The notes: generated by a model from the sequence alone, not told the origin. Positions 24,952 through 33,523 are shown, counted from the first letter of the stretch. The stretch: DNA of 64,000 nt from Streptomyces griseus subsp. griseus (GCF_000720255.1 NZ_JOJE01000037.1:1-64000), one strand, 5' to 3'. Numbers and translations are program-made.

Positions 24952-26540
24952 CCTGCGAACTCCCTGTACTCCTCGCGTCCCTCGCCGGACGGACCGGCTC
25001 CGGGGACCACGTCCTTGGCGACCAGGCGCCCCTCGTCGTCGAAGCACAGTCTGAAGTGGTCGACGGAGACGAGGAGTTCACCGCTCGCCCGGTAGTAGCG
25101 GCAGTGGGTGCCCCGCGGCGGCCTCGGGGCCCGATCGGTGGGCGGGTCCGACACGGAGCGCTGCGGCAGGACGCGCGCGACCTCCTCGGCCGACGCGCCG
25201 ATGCGCAGCTTCACGTAGGCGGTGGGCGCGAGCACCGCGTGGGTCTTCGTGTACGCGTACCAGCCGAAGCCCGCGCCGATCAGGACGACACCCGCGCAGG
25301 CCGCGCCCGCGAGGGCGAGGACGACGCGGCGGCGGGCCCGGGTGAAGGGCGCCGAGGGGGCGGCAGGGCGGGTCGTGGGCGGCGCGGGCTGTGCGGGGAC
25401 GTGAGCCCGCACCCGGAAGCCGTCCTGGTGCGGGCCGGCCTCGAAGTCGCCGCCCAGCGCGCTCACCGCGGCACGCAGGCCGGCCAGGCCCGAACCGCCC
25501 GAGCCGCCCGAGCCTCCCGAGGAGGACGAACCCTCCTGAGTGGGGCGTCCGTTGGTGATGGTGACGGTCGTGCCGTCGGCGTCCTCGGCGTCCTCCGCGG
25601 CCGTTACGGTGACGGGGGCGCCCGGCGCGTGGCGGGCCGCGTTGGTGAGGGCCTCGCGGACCACCTGGTACAGGATCCGCTCGGTGACCCCGCCCGGCGT
25701 GATGGCCGGGGTGGCTCCCGTCGGCTCCCAGCGCACCGGCAGCCCCGACTCGGCGGCGCGGGTCACGAGTTGTTCGACGCTCTCGCCCGCCGGGGTCAGG
25801 GGTGCCGGCTCGTCGTCCTCACGCAGGACGCCGATGATGCGGTGGAGACGGTCGGTGGCGTCGGCGGCGGCCGCGCGCAGGTCGGCGGCGGCCGCGCGAT
25901 GCTGCTCCGGGAGGTCGGCGGCGACCTGCAGCGCGCCCGCGCGGAGGGCGATCAGGCTCAGTTCGTGTCCCAGGGAGTCGTGCATGTCCTGGGCGATCCG
26001 CGCGCGTTCCCGCAGCCGGGCGCGCTCCTCGGCGCCGCGCCGCTCGTCCTCCAGCCGGGCGGCCCGGTTCCAGCCCGCCTCGGCCAGCTCCCGGCCCTGC
26101 CGCCAGTAGCGGCCGCCGAGCCAGGGGAAGACGCAGCCGAAGAGCAGCGTGGCCATCAGGACCACGAACTCGGGTACCGGGTCCACCCCGATGAGCGCGA
26201 TCCTCGCCCAGCCCGCGCCGGCGACCGCGGCGAGGACGAGAGCCGCGGGGCGTATCCGGGCCGCGCGCAGACCGAGCAGCAGGGCGAAGGCGCCCAGGGC
26301 GGGGCCGTAGGAGACGCTGAACAGGGCTGGGGCGGCGGTCAGGTTCAGCGCGGCCGTCAACGCGAAGGCGACCAGGGGGTGGCGCCGGGACACGGCGACG
26401 GCCACGGCGAGCACCCCGAGCCCGGCCCCCTCCTGCCAGACCGGACGCGGCTCGTTCAGCCCGAGGCGGTCAGCGCCGAGCGCCGGGAGCGCCAGCGCCG
26501 CCCAGAGAAGAACGCGCTCACGCGCGCGAGGACGTTCCAT
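24948..26540 (-). CDS. Histidine kinase with an extra C-terminal membrane-anchored domain
   Basis: A 530-residue NarL-partner kinase. Four to five hydrophobic helices occupy ~10-142. The HisKA_3 region holds phospho-acceptor His187 (RIAQDMHDSLGHE). The HATPase domain follows (EALTNAARHAP, then a Ser/Gly-rich loop and GSGLAGLRAAV). Unusually the protein goes on for ~150 residues: a second hydrophobic helix (~400-425) and a terminal domain with LRIGASAEEVARVLP and FDDEGRLVAKD, which resembles the BamE/SmpA fold and would lie outside the membrane. It is coupled by ATGA to its response regulator. Confidence 0.9.
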   Translation of the reverse strand: MERPRARERVLLWAALALPALGADRLGLNEPRPVWQEGAGLGVLAVAVAVSRRHPLVAFALTAALNLTAAPALFSVSYGPALGAFALLLGLRAARIRPAALVLAAVAGAGWARIALIGVDPVPEFVVLMATLLFGCVFPWLGGRYWRQGRELAEAGWNRAARLEDERRGAEERARLRERARIAQDMHDSLGHELSLIALRAGALQVAADLPEQHRAAAADLRAAAADATDRLHRIIGVLREDDEPAPLTPAGESVEQLVTRAAESGLPVRWEPTGATPAITPGGVTERILYQVVREALTNAARHAPGAPVTVTAAEDAEDADGTTVTITNGRPTQEGSSSSGGSGGSGGSGLAGLRAAVSALGGDFEAGPHQDGFRVRAHVPAQPAPPTTRPAAPSAPFTRARRRVVLALAGAACAGVVLIGAGFGWYAYTKTHAVLAPTAYVKLRIGASAEEVARVLPQRSVSDPPTDRAPRPPRGTHCRYYRASGELLVSVDHFRLCFDDEGRLVAKDVVPGAGPSGEGREEYREFAG

Positions 26541-26561
26541 CCGCCCGACGCTACAAGCGGT

Positions 26562-26649
26562 GGGCGGGGCGGCACCGCTGTCGATCGTCAGGTACTTCGG
26601 GCGGGGCGGCGCCGCTGTCGATCGTCAGGTGCTTCGGGCGGGGCGGCAC
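26562..26649. repeat. 37-bp tandem repeat, 2.4 copies
   Basis: Units begin at 26562, 26599 and 26636 with GGGCGGGGCGGC; the first two are complete (37 bp, two differences) and the third is cut after 14 bases. The array fills most of the gap between the divergent histidine kinase and mutY genes, so it lies in the presumed promoter region of both. No function is evident. Confidence 0.88.
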
Positions 26650-26705
26650 GACCGGGGTGGCGGTGCACGCGCGTGTGGCGGTCGGCGTGGGAGGATCGGA
26701 AGGTC

Positions 26706-27659
26706 ATGACTGCGCCCACGAAGCCCCCGCACAGCAGCCCCGCCGACGCCGTCTCCGGCCCGCGCCGCGGCGAGGACCCATCCCCCGGAGAGAGCCTGCA
26801 CGCCCCTGTCATCGACTGGTTCGAGGAGCACGCCCGCGACCTGCCGTGGCGGCGCCCCGAGGCCGGCGCCTGGGGCGTGATGGTCAGTGAGTTCATGTTG
26901 CAGCAGACGCCGGTGAACCGCGTCCTGCCCGTCTACGAGCAGTGGATGGCGCGCTGGCCCCGGCCCGCCGACCTCGCCCAGGAGGCGCCCGGTGAGGCGG
27001 TGCGCGCCTGGGGCCGGCTCGGCTACCCGCGCCGTGCCCTGCGCCTGCACGGTGCCGCGGTCGCCATAACGGAGCGGCACGGCGGCGACGTACCGTCCGA
27101 CCACGCGCAGCTCTTGGCGCTGCCCGGCATCGGCGAGTACACGGCCGCGGCCGTCGCCTCCTTCGCCTACGGTCGGCGGCACGCCGTGCTGGACACCAAT
27201 GTGCGGCGCGTCTTCGCGCGCGCTGTCACCGGCGTGCGGTACCCGCCGAACGCCACCACGGCCGCCGAGCGCAGGCTCGCGCGCACGTTGCTGCCCGAGG
27301 ACGAGCGGACGGCGGCGCGGTGGGCCGCCGCCTCCATGGAGCTGGGCGCGCTGGTGTGCACGGCGAAGAGCGAGACGTGCCACCGCTGTCCGATCGCCGC
27401 TCAGTGCGCCTGGCGGCTCGCGGGCAAGCCGGAGCACGAGGGCCCGCCGCGTCGCGGGCAGACGTACGCGGGCACGGACCGGCAGGTCCGCGGCAAGCTG
27501 CTCGCCGTGCTCAGGGAGGCCCACGCGCCGGTCCCGCAGGCCGTGCTGGACCGGGTGTGGCACGAGCCGGTGCAGCGGGCCCGGGCCCTGGACGGGCTCG
27601 TGGCGGACGGATTGGTGGAGCCCCTGCCGGGCGGGCTCTATCGGCTGCCGCTGAGCTGA
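26706..27659 (+). CDS. mutY: A/G-specific adenine DNA glycosylase
   Basis: Removes adenine mispaired with 8-oxoguanine. The 317-residue protein has the helix-hairpin-helix with ALPGIGEYTAAAVASFAYG, the catalytic Asp in VLDTNVRRVFAR, the QQTP motif, and the [4Fe-4S] loop with spacing C-x6-C-x2-C-x5-C (CTAKSETCHRCPIAAQC). It is short at the C-terminus compared with E. coli MutY, as in other actinomycetes. A GGAAGG site precedes the ATG. It lies near radA and disA, giving a loose DNA-repair neighbourhood. Confidence 0.95.
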   Translation: MTAPTKPPHSSPADAVSGPRRGEDPSPGESLHAPVIDWFEEHARDLPWRRPEAGAWGVMVSEFMLQQTPVNRVLPVYEQWMARWPRPADLAQEAPGEAVRAWGRLGYPRRALRLHGAAVAITERHGGDVPSDHAQLLALPGIGEYTAAAVASFAYGRRHAVLDTNVRRVFARAVTGVRYPPNATTAAERRLARTLLPEDERTAARWAAASMELGALVCTAKSETCHRCPIAAQCAWRLAGKPEHEGPPRRGQTYAGTDRQVRGKLLAVLREAHAPVPQAVLDRVWHEPVQRARALDGLVADGLVEPLPGGLYRLPLS

Positions 27660-27791
27660 CGCACAGACACATCACAGGCGTACGGGCCGTCGTAACGGCG
27701 CCCCACATCACCAAATCACCCCATATACACACGAACCATCCAGCCGCTTTACCCGTTTCCTGCTTTCGTTACACAACCGACGGACAGCCGA

Positions 27792-27821
27792 GCGCTGTCC
27801 GCAGGCTGCTTCGGACAGCGC
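27792..27821. promoter_or_regulatory. Inverted repeat upstream of sigE (candidate control site)
   Basis: A perfect 10-bp inverted repeat (GCGCTGTCCG, 10-base spacer, CGGACAGCGC) lies about 170 bases before the sigE start, in the 328-base gap after mutY. A further CGGACAGC copy is at 27781, making direct repeats 31 bp apart. A second small hairpin (CGTGCCC/GGGCACG) is at 27850-27866. In S. coelicolor sigE transcription depends on CseB, so this is a candidate CseB region. I could not identify convincing -10 and -35 elements. Confidence 0.45.
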
Positions 27822-27987
27822 CGTGACAACCGCTCCGTAGCTTCTTCCTCGTGCCCGACGGGCACGGGACGGTTGCGGACCACACGGCCACACAGGCAGA
27901 CCACACGCACCGCGGACCGTCCCCCGATGCAGTGAGAAAACCGGCCGACGGAACAGGCCGGAAAACGGGGAGCGGAGGCGGTTGATC

Positions 27988-28530
27988 ATGGCGCAGGGCG
28001 AGGTGCTCGAATTCGAGGAGTACGTCCGCACCCGGCAGGACGCGCTGCTGCGCAGCGCCCGTCGGCTGGTCCCGGACCCGGTCGACGCCCAGGACCTCCT
28101 TCAGACGGCCCTGGTGCGGACGTACGGCCGCTGGGACGGCATAGCGGACAAGCGGCTGGCGGACGCCTACCTGCGCCGCGTGATGATCAACACCCGCACC
28201 GAGTGGTGGCGGGCCCGCAAGCTGGAGGAGGTCCCGACCGAGCAGCTCCCGGACGCCTCGGTCGACGACTCCACCGAGCAGCACGCCGACCGCGCCCTGC
28301 TGATGGACGCCATGAAGGTGCTCGCTCCGAAGCAGCGCAGTGTCGTGGTGCTGCGACACTGGGAGCAGATGTCCACGGAGGAGACGGCCGCCGCCCTCGG
28401 CATGTCGGCCGGAACGGTCAAGAGCACGCTGCACCGGGCGCTCGCCCGGCTCCGTGAGGAGCTGGAGGCCCGCGAACTGGACGCACGCGCGCTGGAGCGT
28501 GAGGAGCGGGAGCGTTGCGCGGCGGCCTGA
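27988..28530 (+). CDS. sigE: ECF RNA polymerase sigma factor SigE
   Basis: A 180-residue SigE-type ECF sigma factor that directs the response to cell-envelope damage. Region 2 covers about 15-80 (DAQDLLQTALVRTYGRW) and region 4 about 110-165 (MSTEETAAALGMSAGTVKSTLHRAL). The ATG at 27988 has a GGAGG site 9 bases before it. The next three genes match cseA, cseB and cseC of S. coelicolor in type and order. In that species sigE is not controlled by an anti-sigma factor but by transcription through CseBC. The stop overlaps the start of cseA by 16 bases. Confidence 0.95.
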   Translation: MAQGEVLEFEEYVRTRQDALLRSARRLVPDPVDAQDLLQTALVRTYGRWDGIADKRLADAYLRRVMINTRTEWWRARKLEEVPTEQLPDASVDDSTEQHADRALLMDAMKVLAPKQRSVVVLRHWEQMSTEETAAALGMSAGTVKSTLHRALARLREELEARELDARALEREERERCAAA

Positions 28531-29186
28531 CCGGGGCCGGGCCCACACCGGCCCGAGGAACCTTCCAGGCGGCGATCACGGCGGCGGCCGTGCTCGCCGC
28601 CCTCACCCTTTTCGTCGCCTCGTGCGCCACCGGCGGCACCGGAGCCCGTGACGAGGGGCCGGCGCACGCGGACGCGGTGGCGGGCGGGGCCGCGTCGGCC
28701 GCCGCGCTGCCCACTCCGACGCCCACCGCCACCCCCGACCGGAGGGAGGCGGTCCGGCTCGTCAAGGACGACCCGGTGGTCTCCGCGGAGGTCAAGCGCG
28801 AGCTGAAGCCGTGCGTCGCCGACGAGTACCCGGTCGACGTGTCCTACGGCGACGTCACCGGCGGAGGTGCCGAGGACATCGTGGTCAACGTGCGCACGTG
28901 CAGCGACGCCGTCGGTGTCGGCGCGTACGTGTACCGGGAGGCCGACGGCCGCTACAAGAACGTGTTCAAGGCCGAGGAGCCCCCGGTCTACGCCGAGATC
29001 GACCGCGGCGACCTGGTCGTTACCGAGCAGGTCTACGAGAAGGGCGACCCGGTGTCGAATCCGTCCGGCGAGAACGTGATCACGTATCACTGGGCCGCGA
29101 ACCGCTTCGCCGAGAAGTACCGCACGCACAACGACTACAGCAACGCGGTCGGCGGGGAGCCCACGGTGGCGCCCGAGCACAGTTGA
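28515..29186 (+). CDS. cseA: Lipoprotein CseA
   Basis: A 223-residue lipoprotein, known in S. coelicolor as a negative modulator of the sigE system. A hydrophobic segment (about 19-33) is followed by a VASC lipobox with Cys37. The exported domain resembles an FG-GAP/VCBS-like calcium-type repeat only loosely (DVSYGDVTGGGAEDIVVNV) and contains two Cys residues (KPCVADE, RTCSDA). The start is TTG 28515, inside the end of sigE, with a GGGAG site; this overlap suggests translational coupling. A 182-base gap with short GACCGACACCGA-type repeats separates it from cseB. Confidence 0.9.
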   Translation: MRGGLTGAGPTPARGTFQAAITAAAVLAALTLFVASCATGGTGARDEGPAHADAVAGGAASAAALPTPTPTATPDRREAVRLVKDDPVVSAEVKRELKPCVADEYPVDVSYGDVTGGGAEDIVVNVRTCSDAVGVGAYVYREADGRYKNVFKAEEPPVYAEIDRGDLVVTEQVYEKGDPVSNPSGENVITYHWAANRFAEKYRTHNDYSNAVGGEPTVAPEHS

Positions 29187-29368
29187 GCAAGAATCTCCGG
29201 CAGGAACCTCCGGCACCTTCGGCACCTCCGGCAGAAGTTCCCAGCAGAAATTTTCCGGACGGCGTGAACCGATCGGCCCACTCGATCCGATGCATGGGTG
29301 AAGGCACGTGACACACGACCCACACCGAGACCGACACCGAGACCGACACGAGGACTGAGAGCACCGGG

Positions 29369-30073
29369 ATGGCAGATCAGACCCACGTCCTGTTCGTCGA
29401 GGACGACGACGTCATCCGTGAGGCCACCCAGCTCGCCCTGGAGCGGGACGGCTTCGCGGTCACCGCCATGCCCGACGGGCTGTCCGGCCTGGAGGCGTTC
29501 CGGGCGGACCGCCCCGACATCGCGCTGCTGGACGTCATGGTTCCCGGCCTGGACGGCGTGAGCCTGTGCCGACGTATCCGGGACGAGTCCACCGTGCCGG
29601 TGATCATGCTGTCGGCGCGCGCCGACTCGATCGACGTCGTGCTGGGCCTGGAGGCGGGCGCCGACGACTACGTGACCAAGCCGTTCGACGGCGCCGTCCT
29701 GGTCGCCCGGATCCGCGCGGTGCTGCGCCGGTTCGGGCACGCGGCCGGCGGCGACCGGCCGGACGACGGCGGCTCCGCGGCGCAGGGCGGCGTGCTGACC
29801 TTCGGTGAACTGGAGGTCGACACCGAGGGCATGGAGGTGCGCCGGGCCGGGCAGCCCGTGGCCCTGACGCCCACCGAGATGCGCCTGCTGCTGGAGTTCT
29901 CCTCCGCGCCGGGGACGGTCCTGTCGCGCGACAAGCTGCTGGAGCGGGTGTGGGACTACGGCTGGGGAGGGGACACCCGCGTGGTCGACGTCCATGTGCA
30001 GCGGCTGCGGACGAAGATCGGCCAGGACCGCATCGAGACGGTCCGTGGCTTCGGCTACAAGTTGAAGGCCTGA
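29369..30073 (+). CDS. cseB: Response regulator CseB
   Basis: A 234-residue OmpR-family regulator that in S. coelicolor activates sigE transcription. Receiver domain: acidic pair EDDD near residue 11, phospho-acceptor Asp55 (IALLDVMVPG) and Lys in YVTKPF. C-terminal winged helix: ALTPTEMRLLLEF, then WGGDTRVVDVHVQRLRTKIG. The length equals what I recall for S. coelicolor CseB. The sensor kinase gene follows 10 bases after the stop. Confidence 0.95.
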   Translation: MADQTHVLFVEDDDVIREATQLALERDGFAVTAMPDGLSGLEAFRADRPDIALLDVMVPGLDGVSLCRRIRDESTVPVIMLSARADSIDVVLGLEAGADDYVTKPFDGAVLVARIRAVLRRFGHAAGGDRPDDGGSAAQGGVLTFGELEVDTEGMEVRRAGQPVALTPTEMRLLLEFSSAPGTVLSRDKLLERVWDYGWGGDTRVVDVHVQRLRTKIGQDRIETVRGFGYKLKA

Positions 30074-30083
30074 GCGGGGCGTC

Positions 30084-31436
30084 ATGCGCGGCATCTTCCG
30101 GCACCTGGACCCGACACGCGGGGGGCACGTGGAGCACGCGGGCATGCGTACCGGCCTGAGGTGGAAGCTGAGCGCGGCGATCGCGTTGGTGGGTGCGCTC
30201 GTCGCGATCGCGCTCAGTCTGGTCGTGCACAACGCCGCGCGGGTGTCGATGCTGGACAACGCGCGTGACCTCGCGGACGAGCGGGTCCGGATCGCCCAGC
30301 GCAACTACGAGCTTTCGGGGCGGCCGAACTTCCCCAGCATCAAGATCGACGACCCGGACCTGCCGTCGGAGCTGCGGCAGAAGGTCACCGAGGGGCGCCG
30401 GGCGACGTTCGTGTCCGACCGGCCGGGGGGTGTGCCGGACATCTGGGCGGCCGTGCCCGTCAAAGACGGCCACGTGCTGTCCCTGCACACCGGATTCACC
30501 GACCGCAGCATCGACATCCTCAAGGACCTCGACCAGGCCCTGGTGATCGGGTCCATCGCGGTCGTCTTCGTCGGCAGCGCCCTGGGTGTGCTCATCGGCG
30601 GGCAGCTGTCGCGCCGGCTGCGCAAGGCGGCGGCCGCGGCCAATCAGGTCGCCCGGGGCGAGACGGACGTGCGGGTGCGGGACGCGATCGGCGGGGTGGT
30701 GCGGGACGAGACCGACGACCTGGCGAGCGCGGTGGACGCGATGGCGGACGCGTTGCAGCAACGTCTGGAGGCGGAGCGCCGGGTCACCGCCGACATCGCG
30801 CACGAGCTGCGCACCCCGGTGACCGGTCTGCTGACGGCGGCCGAGCTGCTGCCGCCCGGTCGGCCGACGGAGCTGGTGCTGGACCGGGCGAAGGCGATGC
30901 GCACGCTCGTCGAGGACGTTTTGGAGGTGGCCCGGCTGGACGGGGCGTCCGAGCGGGCCGAGCTCCAGGACATCGTGCTGGGCGAGTTCGTGGCCCGGCG
31001 GGTGGCGGCGAAGGACCCCGCGATCGAGGTGCGGGTGGTGCACGAGTCGGAGGTCACCACCGACCCGCGGCGCCTGGAGCGGGTGCTGTTCAATCTGCTG
31101 GCCAACGCCGCACGGCACGGCAAGCCGCCGATCCAGGTCAGCGTCGAGGGCCGGGTGATCCGGGTCCGCGACCACGGTCCCGGGTTCCCCGAGGACCTGC
31201 TCGCCGACGGACCGAGCCGCTTCCGCACCGGCCGGAGCGACCGTTCCGGCGCGGGTCACGGCCTCGGTCTGACCATCGCGGCGGGTCAGGCGCGGGTGCT
31301 GGGCGCCCGGCTGACGTTCCGCAACATCCGGCCGGCCGGCGCGCCCGAGCACATACCGGCGGAGGGCGCGGTCGCCGTGCTGTGGCTGCCGGAACACGCC
31401 CCCACGAACACGGGGAGCTATCAGACGCTGCCCTGA
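30084..31436 (+). CDS. cseC: Sensor histidine kinase CseC
   Basis: A 450-residue membrane kinase that senses cell-envelope stress and phosphorylates CseB. Two transmembrane helices (~28-48 and ~152-173) flank an extracellular loop of about 100 residues. A HAMP domain follows, then the phospho-acceptor His240 (TADIAHELRTP), the N box (FNLLANAARHG), and the G boxes (VRDHGPGF, GAGHGLGLTIA). The architecture matches an intact EnvZ/OmpR-type kinase. It is the last gene of the sigE operon. Confidence 0.94.
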   Translation: MRGIFRHLDPTRGGHVEHAGMRTGLRWKLSAAIALVGALVAIALSLVVHNAARVSMLDNARDLADERVRIAQRNYELSGRPNFPSIKIDDPDLPSELRQKVTEGRRATFVSDRPGGVPDIWAAVPVKDGHVLSLHTGFTDRSIDILKDLDQALVIGSIAVVFVGSALGVLIGGQLSRRLRKAAAAANQVARGETDVRVRDAIGGVVRDETDDLASAVDAMADALQQRLEAERRVTADIAHELRTPVTGLLTAAELLPPGRPTELVLDRAKAMRTLVEDVLEVARLDGASERAELQDIVLGEFVARRVAAKDPAIEVRVVHESEVTTDPRRLERVLFNLLANAARHGKPPIQVSVEGRVIRVRDHGPGFPEDLLADGPSRFRTGRSDRSGAGHGLGLTIAAGQARVLGARLTFRNIRPAGAPEHIPAEGAVAVLWLPEHAPTNTGSYQTLP

Positions 31437-31478
31437 GCCTGCCCTCCGACCGGTCCCCCGGCGGCCGCAGGCGGCGCC

Positions 31479-31650
31479 TCAGCCGAAGTCCTTGGAGGAG
31501 TCGAGCTCCTCGCCGCGCTCGGGCAGTGAGGTCCAGTTGCCGTTGTCGTCGCGGAAGATCGCCTCGATGCCGTACGGACGCTCCTGCGGCTCCTGGATGA
31601 ACTCCACACCGCGCGCCTTGAAGGTCTCGAAACTGTCTACGGGCCGATGG
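31479..31650 (-). pseudogene. C-terminal fragment of a VOC/glyoxalase-family protein
   Basis: The frame encodes about 53 residues (DSFETFKARGVEFIQEP, then YGIEAIFRDDNGNW) that match the end of vicinal-oxygen-chelate proteins such as glyoxalase/bleomycin-resistance family members, including the final FRDDNGNW metal-ligand strand. The N-terminal half is missing: the sequence before it is unrelated Arg/Pro-rich translation. An ATG at 31670 would give 63 residues, but a functional VOC protein needs about 120. It is best read as a deletion remnant. Confidence 0.7.
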
Positions 31651-31717
31651 TGACACGGGAGCGCTGACACGCCACCGCGGTCGGCGCACTCCCCGGGGTG
31701 AGCGGCGCATCGCCGAA

Positions 31718-31747
31718 GCCCCCGGTGCGGGCACGCGCGCCGGGGGC
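31718..31747. terminator. Hairpin downstream of the MFS gene
   Basis: GCCCCCGG (31718-31725) pairs perfectly with CCGGGGGC (31740-31747) around a 14-base loop. It lies 55 bases after the stop of the minus-strand exporter gene, before the VOC remnant. There is no T-run, so it is a probable Streptomyces-type terminator. Confidence 0.6.
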
Positions 31748-31801
31748 CTTCATGTCAGTGACGCGGGGTGGGACGGCCTCGACGAGGCGGCCCCGGATGG
31801 C

Positions 31802-33397
31802 TCAGACCGCCTCGACCATGGGCGGCTGTGCCGCCGTACCCGCCGCCGGTCCCTCGCCCGGCTTCTGCGGCCCGGTGCCCTTGAGCGGGACCTCCTTCAC
31901 GAACACGGCCGCGAGCAGTGCGCCCACCGCGATGACCGCTCCGAGGAGGAACGCCGAGTGGGTGCCGGCCGACACAGCGTGCTGGTAGGCCTCCCGCGCC
32001 GCCGCCGGCAGCTGCGCCAGGTGGGGCGCGTCGATCTGGGCGGACTGCTCGGTCATCTCCGAGCCCAGCGCGCCGGCCCGCTCGGCCATGACGTCCTGGA
32101 CACGGTGGTTGAAGAGCGCGCCCATGATCGCGACACCGAAGGAGGAGCCGAGCGTACGGAAGAGGGTGGTGGACGAGGAGGCGACGCCCATGTCCTTCAT
32201 CTCGACGCTGTTCTGCGCGACGAGCATCGTGATCTGCATCAGGCAGCCCATGCCGAGGCCGACGACGGCCATGTACACACCGGAGGTGAGGCGGCTGGTC
32301 TCGGTGTCCATGAGGGACAGCAGGTACAGGCCGACGATCATCAGGGTGCTGCCGACCACGGGGAAGATCTTGTACTTGCCGGTGTTCGTGGTCACCCGGC
32401 CCGCGACCATCGAGGTGACGAGCATGGCGCCGAGCATCGGCAGGAGCAGCAGTCCGGAGTTGGTCGCGGAGGCGCCCTGCACGGACTGCTGGTACAGCGG
32501 CAGGAAGAGCGTCGCGCCGAACATCACGAAGCCGGTGATGAAGCCTATGAGGGACATCAGGGTGAAGTTGCGGCTGCGGAAGATGTGCAGCGGGACCACC
32601 GGCTCCGCGGCCCGGGTCTGCCAGAAGACGAAGCCGACGAGCGCGGCCACACCGATCGCGATGAGCTCCATGATCCGCGCGGAGCTCCAGGCGTACTCCG
32701 TGCCGCCCCAGGTGGTCACCAGCACGATCGAGGTGATGCCGATGGTCAGCAGCGTGGCGCCCAGGTAGTCGATGCGTGCCTCGGCCCGCTTCTTCGGCAG
32801 GTGCAGCACCGCGCTGATGGCGGCCAGCGCCACGACGCCGAGCGGCAGGTTGATGTAGAAGGACCAGCGCCAGCCCCAGTTGTCGGTGATGGTGCCACCG
32901 ACCAGCGGACCGCCGATCATCGCCAAAGCCATGACGCCGGCCATCATGCCCTGGTACTTGCCGCGCTCCCGGGGCGGGATCAGGTCACCGATGATCGCCA
33001 TGACGCCGACCATCAGACCACCGGCGCCGAGCCCCTGAACGGCACGGAAGCCGATGAGCTGCCCCATGTTCTGCGCCATACCGCTCAGCGCGGAGCCGGC
33101 CAGGAAGATCACGATCGACGTCATGAAGGAGCCCTTGCGGCCGTACATGTCGCCGAGCTTGCCCCACAGCGGGGTGGAGGCGGCCGTCGCCAGCGTGTAT
33201 GCGGTGACCACCCAGGACAGGTGCTCGAGCCCGCCGAGGTCACCCACGATCGTCGGCATCGCGGTGCCCACGATCATGTTGTCCAGCATCGCGAGCATCA
33301 TGGTGATCATGAGCGCGAGCAGGACCACTCGTACACTCTTGGGCTGTTTGCCCGATTCTGTTGCTGCTTCTTCATTCACAGGCTGTGCGTCCGCCAT
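31802..33397 (-). CDS. DHA2-family MFS multidrug exporter (14 TM)
   Basis: A 531-residue drug:proton antiporter of the EmrB/QacA type with about 14 hydrophobic helices. Motif A is GKLGDMYGRKGSF, motif C-like residues lie in GMMAGVMALAMIGGPLVGG, and the D1-type acidic residue is in MLDNMIVGTAMPTIV. The start is placed at ATG 33397 with GGAAG and GGGGGAG upstream. It is divergent from a TetR gene with a 126-bp gap containing a very large inverted repeat, the usual repressor-exporter pairing. The substrate is not predictable. Confidence 0.93.
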   Translation of the reverse strand: MADAQPVNEEAATESGKQPKSVRVVLLALMITMMLAMLDNMIVGTAMPTIVGDLGGLEHLSWVVTAYTLATAASTPLWGKLGDMYGRKGSFMTSIVIFLAGSALSGMAQNMGQLIGFRAVQGLGAGGLMVGVMAIIGDLIPPRERGKYQGMMAGVMALAMIGGPLVGGTITDNWGWRWSFYINLPLGVVALAAISAVLHLPKKRAEARIDYLGATLLTIGITSIVLVTTWGGTEYAWSSARIMELIAIGVAALVGFVFWQTRAAEPVVPLHIFRSRNFTLMSLIGFITGFVMFGATLFLPLYQQSVQGASATNSGLLLLPMLGAMLVTSMVAGRVTTNTGKYKIFPVVGSTLMIVGLYLLSLMDTETSRLTSGVYMAVVGLGMGCLMQITMLVAQNSVEMKDMGVASSSTTLFRTLGSSFGVAIMGALFNHRVQDVMAERAGALGSEMTEQSAQIDAPHLAQLPAAAREAYQHAVSAGTHSAFLLGAVIAVGALLAAVFVKEVPLKGTGPQKPGEGPAAGTAAQPPMVEAV

Positions 33398-33425
33398 CGT
33401 CTTCCACTCCCCCCGGCAACGGCCC

Positions 33426-33497
33426 ACTTACTTGCCGCCCGGCTAGTTCACTACACTCAGGAAAGTAGACCCGTAACTAGCCGGGCGTCAAGTAAGT
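33426..33497. promoter_or_regulatory. Large nested palindrome between MFS exporter and TetR
   Basis: Each arm is 23 bp with a single mismatch. The outer part ACTTACTTG (33426-33434) mirrors CAAGTAAGT (33489-33497). The inner part CGCCCGGCTAGTT (33436-33448) mirrors AACTAGCCGGGCG (33475-33487). The 26-base centre contains a further CTAC/GTAG repeat and AT-richer sequence likely to hold both divergent promoters. The simplest reading is two identical operators in opposite orientation, one for each gene, bound by the adjacent TetR protein. Confidence 0.8.
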
Positions 33498-33523
33498 TTC
33501 GAATAGTTCGGGGGAGCGCGAAG

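Noticed and set aside
27982..27990. TTG 27982 as the sigE start
   Set aside because: The ATG at 27988 is better placed behind the GGAGG site and fits the usual N-terminus.
31737..31990. Plus-strand ORFs over the 3' end of the MFS gene
   Set aside because: They are antisense shadows of a clear membrane transporter gene.
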